From positions 39,676 to 103,675 of the forward strand of contig WYBP01000001.1 of assembly GCA_011525845.1 (NCBI GenBank): a stretch of DNA of 64,000 nt, in the 5' to 3' direction. This stretch comes from Gemmatimonadaceae bacterium (GTDB lineage Bacteria; Gemmatimonadota; Gemmatimonadetes; Gemmatimonadales; Gemmatimonadaceae). The notes beneath the pieces are model-generated. The model did no database searches, was not told the origin of the DNA, and worked only from the letters and a program-made list of their open reading frames with translations. Below, piece by piece: positions 41,310 to 48,771 of the stretch; the first letter of the stretch is position 1; each line of letters opens with the position of its first letter. Position numbers and translations under genes: made by a program.

Positions 41310-41987
41310 CTATGCCAGCAGCTCGAAGCGCACCGGCCGGCGCACACCCCGGCGCTTGCGGGGCGCGTATCTATAGAGTTGGGCTGGACGCCCCCGTCCC
41401 TCCGACCGCCACGCGTCCGTCGGCTCCACCAGGAACGCCGCCTGCAGGGCGCGCCGGAAGCTCGCCTTGTGCAGCCGTCGCCCGAGCAGGAGCTCGTAGA
41501 TCCGCTGCAGTTCGGAGAGCGTGAAGGTCGCCGGCAGCATCCGGAACGCGATCGGGGCGAGGTCCATCCGGTCCCGGAGGCCGGCGACCGCGGCGTCGAG
41601 CACCCACTGCCGGCGCGGCGGGAGCGGCGGCGGCTCGAAGGCCGGCGACCAGGCGAATCCCGCCGGCGGCTCGGTGTCCGACGGCACCACGGCGACGTAC
41701 ACCACGGTGAGCACCGCGCCCGAGGGATGGCGCCCGCCCGTGCTGAACGCGCCCAGCTGCGTCATCCATCCCGGCGCGCGCCCGAGCAGCCCGCGCACCC
41801 AGCGCGCCGCGGACGCGTCGAGCGGTCCGGCGGGGTCGAGCGGGCTCCAGGGCAGCGTCCCGCCACGAGCCGTGCGCCCGCGCTCGGTGAGGACGGCCAG
41901 GCGGCCGTCCACGACGGCACAGCAGACGAGTTCGAGGATCGCGGGACCGGGACGGGCGCGCGCGGCGGTGGCAGGTCGGTCGCCCAT
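41310..41987 (-). CDS. NrtR-like transcriptional regulator (Nudix-like plus winged helix)
   Basis: 225 residues from ATG. Residues 15-140 follow a Nudix-hydrolase fold (LELVCCAVVDGRLAVLT, ...TVVYVAVVP), but the catalytic REUxEE box is not present: the corresponding region reads AARWVRGLLGRAPG. Residues 150-225 form the NrtR-type winged helix: LPATFTLSELQRIYELLLG, HKASFRRALQAAFLVEPT, RGRPAQLYRY. NrtR regulators sense ADP-ribose-like metabolites through the dead Nudix domain and commonly control NAD or sugar metabolism genes. The target here is not obvious. Confidence 0.8.
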   Translation of the reverse strand: MGDRPATAARARPGPAILELVCCAVVDGRLAVLTERGRTARGGTLPWSPLDPAGPLDASAARWVRGLLGRAPGWMTQLGAFSTGGRHPSGAVLTVVYVAVVPSDTEPPAGFAWSPAFEPPPLPPRRQWVLDAAVAGLRDRMDLAPIAFRMLPATFTLSELQRIYELLLGRRLHKASFRRALQAAFLVEPTDAWRSEGRGRPAQLYRYAPRKRRGVRRPVRFELLA

Positions 41988-41994
41988 GGCGCGA

Positions 41995-42023
41995 TAATTA
42001 GTAGCGGGCGGACACTAAGTCAA
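41995..42023 (-). promoter_or_regulatory. Near-consensus promoter of NrtR-like gene
   Basis: Read on the minus strand: TTGACT (42023-42018), 17-nt spacer, TAATTA (42000-41995), then 7 nt to the ATG. The transcript would be leaderless. The -10 overlaps the 12-mer GCTACTAATTAT (42005-41994). Confidence 0.7.
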
Positions 42024-42054
42024 TCATGCCCGGCACGGAGGGGGCCGTCACCGC

Positions 42055-42333
42055 TCAATGCGCGATGGTGCCCTGCTTGCTGGTGTCCACCTCGTCCTCC
42101 ACGCCGGCCTTGAACAGGAAGGCCTCCATGTTGCGCGTGAGGAACTGCCGCGCCTGCGGGTCCATTACGTTCAATCCGTAGTGGTTGATCAACATGGTCT
42201 GCTGCTTGAGCCAGAGCTGCCAGCAGTCGGGGCAGGTGCCCTCGAGGATGCGCGCGCCGATCGCGCCCGGGAAGGGCGGCCGCTCGAACCCCGTCTTCGC
42301 TTGCCCGCAGCGCAGGCACTTGATCTCCGCCAT
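42055..42333 (-). CDS. YggX-like Fe(2+)-trafficking protein
   Basis: 92 residues, the usual length of YggX. Landmarks: IKCLRCGQAKTGFERPPFPG at the N-terminus (YggX has the single reactive Cys near residue 7; here a CxxC plus a downstream CPDC are present), GARILEGTCPDCWQLWLK, LINHYGLNVMDPQARQFL and ending with a helical LTRNMEAFLF. It protects Fe-S clusters from oxidative damage. The extra Cys pairs may bind zinc. It lies alone, convergent with nothing, divergent from the metallo-hydrolase. Confidence 0.85.
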   Translation of the reverse strand: MAEIKCLRCGQAKTGFERPPFPGAIGARILEGTCPDCWQLWLKQQTMLINHYGLNVMDPQARQFLTRNMEAFLFKAGVEDEVDTSKQGTIAH

Positions 42334-42379
42334 CGTCTCGTACTCCGGAACCTCGCGTGAACCTGCAATCTACACGGCC

Positions 42380-43420
42380 GTGGCACCGCGCGCCCTCGCA
42401 CCCGTGAGCGGCGAGGCGCGGCCGGCGCACCACCGCGAGGACGGCCGCTTCCGCAACCCCTGGCCGGGCTCCACGCCGCGCGGCGTCATGGGCGCCCTCC
42501 GCTGGATGGCCGAGCGCGCCACGCGCGGACGATTCGGGTTGCCCGCGCCCGGTCCCGCGCTCCCGACGATGGTGCCGGAGCTCGATGGGCCGAGCGCATC
42601 CCACGGCGAGACGCGCGTGACGGCCATCGGGCACTCCACCTTCCTCCTGCAATTCGGCGCGCTCAACATCCTCACGGACCCGGTGTTCGGCGAGCGTGCC
42701 TCGCCGCTCTCGTGGGCGGGACCCCGTCGCCGCCAGCCGCCGGGCATCGCGCTCGACGAGCTCCCGCCGATCGACGCGGTGCTCCTCTCGCACGACCATT
42801 ACGACCACTTCGATGACCCGAGCGTGCGCGCGCTCGCCGCGCAGCACCCCGGCGCCCTCTGGGCCGCACCGCTCGGACTCGCCGCGCGGCTCCGCGCGCG
42901 CGGCGTCCGCCATGTGGCCGAGCTCGACTGGTGGGAGGGCTTCTCGCACGGCGGCGCCGAGCTCACCTGCGTGCCCGCGGCGCATTTCTCCGGACGCACA
43001 CCGTTCGACCGCGATGCCACGCTGTGGTGCGGTTGGGCCGTGAGCGTGGGCGGGACGCAGGTCTACTTCGCCGGCGACACCGGACACCACCCCGCGTTCG
43101 CGGAGGTCGGTGCTCGCCTCGGGCCCTGCGACGTCATCCTCCTCCCGGTCGGCGCCTACGATCCGCCCTGGATGATGCGGCCGATCCACATGGATCCGGA
43201 GGGCGCGCTCGACGCGTTCGCGGCACTCACCGCGACCGCACCGGGACACGACACGGTGATGGTCGGCATGCATTGGGGCACCTTCCGGCTCACCGACGAG
43301 CCGGCCGACGAACCACCGGCGCGGACACGCGAGGCGTGGGCGCGGCGCGGCTGGCCCGCGGAACGGCTCTGGCTGCTCAATCCGGGTGAGACGCGACGCC
43401 GGTCGGGAAGCGCTCCCTGA
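42380..43420 (+). CDS. Metallo-beta-lactamase-fold hydrolase (NAPE-PLD/UlaG-like)
   Basis: 346 residues from GTG 42380; GTG 42404 is an alternative. Begins HHREDGRFRNPWPG, the FxNPWP hallmark of NAPE-PLD-like and UlaG-like proteins. Metal site: GHSTFLLQ, LSHDHYDHFD (HxHxDH), the AAHFSG His, FAGDTGHHP Asp and GMHWGTFRL final His. Members hydrolyse phosphodiesters or lactones, often N-acylethanolamine phospholipids. Its last 44 bases overlap the convergent hydrolase gene. Confidence 0.85.
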   Translation: MAPRALAPVSGEARPAHHREDGRFRNPWPGSTPRGVMGALRWMAERATRGRFGLPAPGPALPTMVPELDGPSASHGETRVTAIGHSTFLLQFGALNILTDPVFGERASPLSWAGPRRRQPPGIALDELPPIDAVLLSHDHYDHFDDPSVRALAAQHPGALWAAPLGLAARLRARGVRHVAELDWWEGFSHGGAELTCVPAAHFSGRTPFDRDATLWCGWAVSVGGTQVYFAGDTGHHPAFAEVGARLGPCDVILLPVGAYDPPWMMRPIHMDPEGALDAFAALTATAPGHDTVMVGMHWGTFRLTDEPADEPPARTREAWARRGWPAERLWLLNPGETRRRSGSAP

Positions 43421-44276
43421 GCCACTCGACGGTCCGGAGCGCCACCTCCATCCAGCCGTAGTCCACCGTGAGCACGTGCCCGGCCCCCTTCGTCCAGACC
43501 ACGGTGCGGTCCTTGGCGCCGAGCCGTGCGATCGCGTGCTCCGACTGCGCGCGCGGCAGCCGGTTGTCCTCCTCGGACTGGATCACGAGCGTCGGCGCGC
43601 GCACGAACCCGAGGCGCACGACCGTCCCGCGCGCGATGTACTCCACCGCCTCGAGGGAACGGCGCGTGGAGCAGCCGTAGGCGATCATCGACTGCTGCGC
43701 GACGGGGTCGTGGATCGACCGTTGCCCGCCACCGCTCGCATAGCGCGTGACGAGGGACCAGAGCCGCGCGGTACTCACCGCCACCTGCATCGGCGCCGGC
43801 ACGAAGAGCATCGGCGCGAAGAGGAGCAGGGCCGCCACGTCCGTCTCCGCGGCCAGCCAGCAGGAGAGCGCGCCCCCCATCGAGAGCCCACCCACCACGA
43901 CCGTGTGGTGCGTGGCGCGCAACGAGGCGTACTCGTCGCGGATCACGGTGAGCACCTGCTCGGCCGTCCACGCGTCCCACGCCTCGAGCGAGCGACCGTG
44001 CCCGGGGAGGAGCGGCAGCCGCACCGTCCACCCGTCGGAATGGAGCACGCGGGCGATGCCGTCCAGGGACTGGGGCGAATCGTTGTAGCCGTGCAGGAGC
44101 AGGACCGCGCGGCCGCCATGCGCACCATAGGTGCGCGGCTCGGCCCCGATGATCACGCCGTCGGCGTGCGCTGGGAAGCGGCGCCGGAAGCGCCGCTGCC
44201 GGAGTCGCGCGCGCAGTGCGCGCTGGCCCCAGAGCGCGCCCGCGACGCCGGCGATCCACGTGAGGGTCCCCGGCAT
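43377..44276 (-). CDS. Alpha/beta-hydrolase (monoglyceride lipase/carboxylesterase-like)
   Basis: 299 residues. N-terminal membrane-associated or signal-anchor-like segment (LTWIAGVAGALW). Oxyanion loop LLLHGYNDSPQS, nucleophile Ser in VVGGLSMGGALS (GxSxG), acid Asp in QSEEDNRLP and catalytic His in KGAGHVLTVD. LLFAPMLFVPAPM lies in a cap. Probably a soluble or membrane-attached lipase/esterase. Start codon overlaps the stop of the upstream E1-rhodanese gene by TGATG, so the two are co-transcribed. Confidence 0.85.
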   Translation of the reverse strand: MPGTLTWIAGVAGALWGQRALRARLRQRRFRRRFPAHADGVIIGAEPRTYGAHGGRAVLLLHGYNDSPQSLDGIARVLHSDGWTVRLPLLPGHGRSLEAWDAWTAEQVLTVIRDEYASLRATHHTVVVGGLSMGGALSCWLAAETDVAALLLFAPMLFVPAPMQVAVSTARLWSLVTRYASGGGQRSIHDPVAQQSMIAYGCSTRRSLEAVEYIARGTVVRLGFVRAPTLVIQSEEDNRLPRAQSEHAIARLGAKDRTVVWTKGAGHVLTVDYGWMEVALRTVEWLRERFPTGVASHPD

Positions 44277-45454
44277 CAGTACCTCGGCACGCTCGGGTCC
44301 ACCTCACGGCTCCAGCGGTCGATCCCGCCCGTGAGGTTGAGCACGCGCGGGAACCCGGACGCGCGGAGGTAGTCCGCGACCATCGCGCTCCGGGTGCCGT
44401 GGTGGCAGTACACGACGACCTCCAGGGCGCGATCGAGCGAGGCCGCGCGCGCGGGGATCGCCGCCATCGGCACGAGCGTCGCGCCATCGAGATGCACGAT
44501 GGTGTGCTCCCACTCCTCGCGCACGTCGAGAAGGAGGATCGGGTCGCGGCGCGCGAGGCGCATCGCGAGCGCGGCCGGCGCGATCTCCGCCGGCGCGGCG
44601 GCCGGCGGCGGTGCGGCCCCGGCCACTGACGTCGGGGACGTGGCGACCGAGGACTCCGCTGCGCCGCAGAACGCCGCGTAGTCCTCGAGCAGTTCACGTG
44701 AGGTCCGCGTCGCGCACCAGGTGCACGCGCCGTCGCGCTCCACGGCGAACTCGCGGAACGCCATCGTGAGCGTGTCCACCACGAGCAGGCGCCCCGCCAT
44801 CGACCTCCCGATCCCGAGCAGGAGCTTGAGCGCCTCGGTCGCCTGCAGCGTGCCGAGGAGGCCCGGGAGCACGCCGAGCACGCCCCCCTCGGCGCAGTCC
44901 GGTACGCTCCCCGCCGGCGGCGGCAGCGGATGGAGGCAGCGGTAGCAGGGCCCGTCCTTCGTGCCGAAGACGGAGAGCTGTCCCTCGAATCGATGGATGC
45001 TCGCGTGCACGTTCGGCCGACCCTCGAGCACGCACGCGTCGTTCACGAGGTAGCGCGTCGCGAACGAGTCCGTGCCGTCGAGCACCACGTCGTAGTCGGC
45101 CACGATGCCGCGCGCGTTCCCGCGCGTGAGCGTGGTCTGCCAGGTCTCGACCTTCACGTGCGGGTTGAGCGCCTCGAGGCGCGCGCGCGCGGAGTCGGTC
45201 TTGGGCGTGCCGATCGCGCCGGTGTCGTGGAGCACCTGCCGCTGCAGGTTGTGCACGGCGACGGTGTCGAAGTCGAGGACGCCGAGCCGGCCGACGCCGG
45301 CGGCGGCGAGGTAGAGCGCGGCGGGGGAGCCGAGTCCGCCGAGTCCGACGACGAGGGCGGAGGATCCGCGCAGCCGCTCCTGGCCCTCACGGCCGACGTG
45401 CGGCAGCACGAGGTGGCGCGCGTAGCGCTGCAGTTCCGCACCCGAGAGCGGCAT
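44276..45454 (-). CDS. E1-like ThiF/MoeB adenylyltransferase fused to rhodanese
   Basis: 392 residues. E1 fold to about residue 255: ATP loop GLGGLGSPAALYL, DFDTVAVHNLQRQVLH, structural zinc Cys pairs PCYRCLHP and CTWCAT, and CAEGGVLGVLPGLLGT. Rhodanese domain from about residue 290 with catalytic Cys in YCHHGTRSAMVA. Such proteins (MOCS3/UBA4-type, bacterial MoeZ) adenylate and thiocarboxylate a ubiquitin-like sulfur carrier for molybdopterin, thiamin or cysteine. No ThiS/MoaD/CysO gene lies nearby. The gene overlaps the lipase-like gene downstream. Confidence 0.9.
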   Translation of the reverse strand: MPLSGAELQRYARHLVLPHVGREGQERLRGSSALVVGLGGLGSPAALYLAAAGVGRLGVLDFDTVAVHNLQRQVLHDTGAIGTPKTDSARARLEALNPHVKVETWQTTLTRGNARGIVADYDVVLDGTDSFATRYLVNDACVLEGRPNVHASIHRFEGQLSVFGTKDGPCYRCLHPLPPPAGSVPDCAEGGVLGVLPGLLGTLQATEALKLLLGIGRSMAGRLLVVDTLTMAFREFAVERDGACTWCATRTSRELLEDYAAFCGAAESSVATSPTSVAGAAPPPAAAPAEIAPAALAMRLARRDPILLLDVREEWEHTIVHLDGATLVPMAAIPARAASLDRALEVVVYCHHGTRSAMVADYLRASGFPRVLNLTGGIDRWSREVDPSVPRY

Positions 45455-45460
45455 CGCCGG

Positions 45461-45466
45461 AATATA
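45461..45466 (-). promoter_or_regulatory. Candidate leaderless -10 box TATATT
   Basis: On the minus strand TATATT ends 6 nt before the E1-rhodanese ATG (45454). No Shine-Dalgarno in between. Confidence 0.5.
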
Positions 45467-45468
45467 CG

Positions 45469-45510
45469 CGAGGGGGCATCGCCGGCCGTCGGCCGTGCGA
45501 TGCCCCCTCG
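45469..45510 (-). terminator. 14-bp hairpin after the peptidase gene
   Basis: CGAGGGGGCATCGC (45469-45482) pairs with GCGATGCCCCCTCG (45497-45510) around a 14-nt loop. It lies downstream of the peptidase gene on the minus strand and just upstream of the next promoter. Confidence 0.7.
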
Positions 45511-45584
45511 TCGTCGCGGGAGTGGTCCCGGAACCACCCCCGCTCCTGCCGGATGACGCGTGAACTACTGCTGGAGAAACGTAG

Positions 45585-47684
45585 CTAGCGCGCGGTCAAC
45601 GCAACACGGGCACTTTCGATCGCCGCGGTCGCCGCATCGAACCGCATCACGAGGTCCGCGAGCTCCTGCTCGATCAGCGCGGCGTTCCCATAGCGGATCG
45701 CCTCGTTCACGGACGGGAACACCATGTTGCCGTATCCGTTGTCGACGTCCGCCACGTATATGAGGTTCCTATACCAGGGTCGTGTGCGCAAGCCCTCCGG
45801 GCGCGTCATCGCGCGCTCGACCTTGAGCAACGATGCGTTCGTCGCGACCTGTTGCGCACGCGAGAGCCCGCGCTGGAGCGCCTGGTCGCGCGCGGCGGCG
45901 AAGGCGATCGCGGCGCGCTCCATGCGGTCGATCGCGGCGGCGAGGGGCGCCGAGGAGCCCGGCCATCCCTTCGCCGCGAGGTTGCGGTCGATGGGCGCGA
46001 GGTAGGTGCGCATGGTGCGCGCGAACTCCACGTAGTCGTACGGGAGCACGTCCGCGTTCGCGAGCCGCATCATCATCGCGGTGCCGATGCGCGCGGCCGC
46101 CGCGTGGTAGCGGTACCCGGGGTCGCCGAACCGCTCCATGAACGTGTACGAGTCGAAGTTCGAGTGATAGATGCCGCTCGCGCCGCCGAACCCCCAGTCG
46201 GAGTGCGGGATCCCGAGGTGGTTGTAGAAGCCGGCGAAGTCCGAGCCGCCGCCGGGATCGCCCATCGCGGGCTCCGCGCCCTCGGCGACGCGGCTGCGCG
46301 CGCGCCAGACGTCGTAGACGCTCCCGCCGCCACTCGGGTCGGCGATCCCCTTCGTGATGTCGCGAAGCGTCGCGCGGAGCGTGGGCGTCCCGCCTCCACC
46401 GAAGTTCGGGCCGCCGGCCGCGCCGTCCTGGTTGAGATACGCCACCGCCCCGCGCATCAGGCGCAGCGAGTCGTCCTCGACGTACTCGCTCGACCCCACG
46501 AGCCCCCACTCCTCCGCGTCCCAGGTGGCGAAGACGAGCGTGCGCCGCGGGCGCCAGCCGCTCTTCATCTGTTCCGCGACCGCGCGCGCCGCCTCCACCA
46601 CGCTCACGGTGCCGGAGACGTTGTCCTGCGCGCCGGGGCTCCAGGCGTCGCGGTGTGCGCCGACGAGGACCATCTCGTCCGGGAAGTCGGTGCCGCGGAT
46701 GATGCCGTAGGTGTTCCAGATCGGCTTGATCGCCGCGGTGGCGCTGTCGCTCTTCACGAGGACGCGCGCGCGCACGGGGCCGGGACCGACATGGTAGCGG
46801 AAGGCGAGCCCGCCCTGCCATCCGCGCGGGATGCTCGCGCCACGCACGTCCTTGAGCAGTTCCACCGCGTTGCCGTAGGAGAGCGGGAGCACCGGGATCC
46901 GCGGCACGGGCATCTGGTCGAGCGGGATGCGCGTCGCGCCGGCCGTGGAGGGATAGCCCGGGGTGCTCGGGTCCCCCGCCCCGTTCATCACGCTGCCGCG
47001 CTGCACGCCGCGCTCGTTCCGGAACGGGCCCTCGGGATACACGTCGCCCTGCACGTAGCCGTCGTCCGCGGGATCGCTGTACATGAGGAGCGCCACCGCG
47101 CCGTGCTTCTCCGCCTCGCGCGCCTTGATGCCGCGGAAGGAGCGCCCGTAGCGTGCGATCGCCACCTTGCCGCGCACCGAGACGCCGATCGAGTCGAGCT
47201 GGGCGTAGTCCTCGATGAGCCCGTAGTTGACGTAGACCACCTCGCCCGTGGCGTCACCGGTGCCGCTGTACCCGTTCACCGTCGGGTACTCGGGGTAGGC
47301 GACTGATGTCGGGTCCTCGGGGAGCGGGCCCTCGCGGAGGTCGAGCGCCTTGGGGTTCGGCGCGATGCGCCAGACGCCGTACTCGACCGTGTGCGGCAGC
47401 CAGACGTGGTACTCGCGCACCTCGGTCTGCAGCCCCGCCTCGCGCAGCGCGTCGATCACGAGGTCGCGGGTCCGCGCCTGCGCGGCGGTGCCCGCGATGT
47501 GCGGGCGGTCCGCGAGGGCGCGCGCGAGTGAGCGCACGCGCGCCGTGTCGGGGCGCGCGATCGCGGCGGCCTCCGCCGCGCGTTGGGCGGCGGCCCCCTG
47601 GGGCGAGTAGCCGGTGAGTTGCTGGGCGACGAGCGCCGTGGGCAGCGCCGCGCAGGCGGCGAGCAGTGCAAGGGTTCGCATCAT
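45585..47684 (-). CDS. M28 family metallopeptidase (glutamate carboxypeptidase II/PSMA-like)
   Basis: 699 residues. The start is the ATG pair at 47684/47681; the signal peptide reads MMRTLALLAACAALPTAL with cleavage near VAQ. PA insert domain (about 120-260; GEVVYVNYG, GKVAIARYG). M28 core: GAHRDAWSPGAQDNVSG (first zinc His and Asp), WDAEEWGLVGSSEY (catalytic Glu), YLNQDGAAGG, FYNHLGIPHSDWGFGG and YHSNFDSY (last His). C-terminal helical TfR-like dimerisation domain follows. It removes C-terminal Glu or other residues from peptides outside the cytoplasm. Confidence 0.92.
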   Translation of the reverse strand: MMRTLALLAACAALPTALVAQQLTGYSPQGAAAQRAAEAAAIARPDTARVRSLARALADRPHIAGTAAQARTRDLVIDALREAGLQTEVREYHVWLPHTVEYGVWRIAPNPKALDLREGPLPEDPTSVAYPEYPTVNGYSGTGDATGEVVYVNYGLIEDYAQLDSIGVSVRGKVAIARYGRSFRGIKAREAEKHGAVALLMYSDPADDGYVQGDVYPEGPFRNERGVQRGSVMNGAGDPSTPGYPSTAGATRIPLDQMPVPRIPVLPLSYGNAVELLKDVRGASIPRGWQGGLAFRYHVGPGPVRARVLVKSDSATAAIKPIWNTYGIIRGTDFPDEMVLVGAHRDAWSPGAQDNVSGTVSVVEAARAVAEQMKSGWRPRRTLVFATWDAEEWGLVGSSEYVEDDSLRLMRGAVAYLNQDGAAGGPNFGGGGTPTLRATLRDITKGIADPSGGGSVYDVWRARSRVAEGAEPAMGDPGGGSDFAGFYNHLGIPHSDWGFGGASGIYHSNFDSYTFMERFGDPGYRYHAAAARIGTAMMMRLANADVLPYDYVEFARTMRTYLAPIDRNLAAKGWPGSSAPLAAAIDRMERAAIAFAAARDQALQRGLSRAQQVATNASLLKVERAMTRPEGLRTRPWYRNLIYVADVDNGYGNMVFPSVNEAIRYGNAALIEQELADLVMRFDAATAAIESARVALTAR

Positions 47685-47715
47685 CGTCGGAGCGAGGGAA
47701 GGAAGGGACGGCTCC

Positions 47716-48627
47716 CTAAGGATAGCCGTGCGCGGCGCGACCGAGCGCGCCGTCGAACTCCTGCGTCGTCTTGTAGCGCTCGTGGCGGCCGTCCCCCGCC
47801 GTGACGCGCGCCTTCTGGCGCAGCGCGTCCATCTCCCCCGCGTGGAAGGCGCGGAAGTTCGCGACGCTCTTGAGCGTCTTCTTGAGCACGGCGTGCGAGT
47901 CACAGCCGACGAGCACCGAGCTCACCGGGAGCGACCAGGCGTAGCGGAGCGCATCCTCGGGCTTGATCACCTTCGCCGCCGGGATCGCGCCCCCGGCGAG
48001 CGGCTTGGTGCCGATCACCGTGCCGCCGCGCCGCACCACCTCGGGGAGCACCTGCTTCTCGAACGACCGGAAGGTCGCGTCGAAGGGGTTGAGCGGCATG
48101 AGCGCCACGTCCCAGGCGAACCCGCGCGCGATGAGCTTGAGCGCGATGTGCGGCGACTTCTCGCAGTGGAACCCGATCCAGCGCACCCGCCCCTGGTCGC
48201 GCGCCTCCTGCGCCGCGTCGAGGCCGCCGTGGTCGTACATCCAGTCGGGGTCGTTGTCGTAGATCACCTCGTGGAACGACCAGAGGTCCACCGTCTCGGT
48301 GCGCAGCTGCTGCAGCGTGGCCTCGAACTGGAGCATCGCCGTCTTGTAGTCGCGCTTGTACGCGCAGCACTGCCAGAGCAGCTGCACCCGCTCGCGGTAG
48401 CCGTCGCGCAGTGCGAGGCCGATCCAGCGCTCCGCGCGCCCGTCGCCGTACGCCGGCGCCACCTCGATCAGGTTCACGCCATGGTCGATCGCCTCGCGCA
48501 CCACGCGGATCGTGGCCTGCTGGCCCGCTTCCGCCAGCCGCCGCGTGCCGAGCGCCAGGATGCTCGTCGTCCCGCCGCGGCGGTCCATGGGGCGATGTTC
48601 CAGCGGTGCGGGCGCGGTCTTCGGCAT
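47716..48627 (-). CDS. Aldo/keto reductase
   Basis: 303 residues from ATG 48627; MDRRGG at 48588 is an alternative. (beta/alpha)8 pattern: ILALGTRRLAEAG, REAIDHGVNLIEVAPAYGDG (Asp replaced by Glu-Val-Ala-Pro; catalytic Tyr kept in AYGDG), VDLWSFHEV (position of catalytic His), WIGFHCEKSP and the C-terminal cofactor loop SSVLVGCDSHAVLKKTLKSV. Reduces carbonyls with NAD(P)H; substrate unknown. No strong ribosome site. It is divergent from the second BNR protein. Confidence 0.82.
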   Translation of the reverse strand: MPKTAPAPLEHRPMDRRGGTTSILALGTRRLAEAGQQATIRVVREAIDHGVNLIEVAPAYGDGRAERWIGLALRDGYRERVQLLWQCCAYKRDYKTAMLQFEATLQQLRTETVDLWSFHEVIYDNDPDWMYDHGGLDAAQEARDQGRVRWIGFHCEKSPHIALKLIARGFAWDVALMPLNPFDATFRSFEKQVLPEVVRRGGTVIGTKPLAGGAIPAAKVIKPEDALRYAWSLPVSSVLVGCDSHAVLKKTLKSVANFRAFHAGEMDALRQKARVTAGDGRHERYKTTQEFDGALGRAAHGYP

Positions 48628-48771
48628 CGGTGGGAGGGTGAAGGTCGGTGCGAACGTTGCCGCCGGATCCGCATTCCCACCAGAGGGGAAGCGCCTCGGG
48701 GAGCGGATCCGGGCGGCTTGACGTTCCCGGGGCACGGCGGCAACGTCCGGCTCCCCCGACACCAGACCGCC

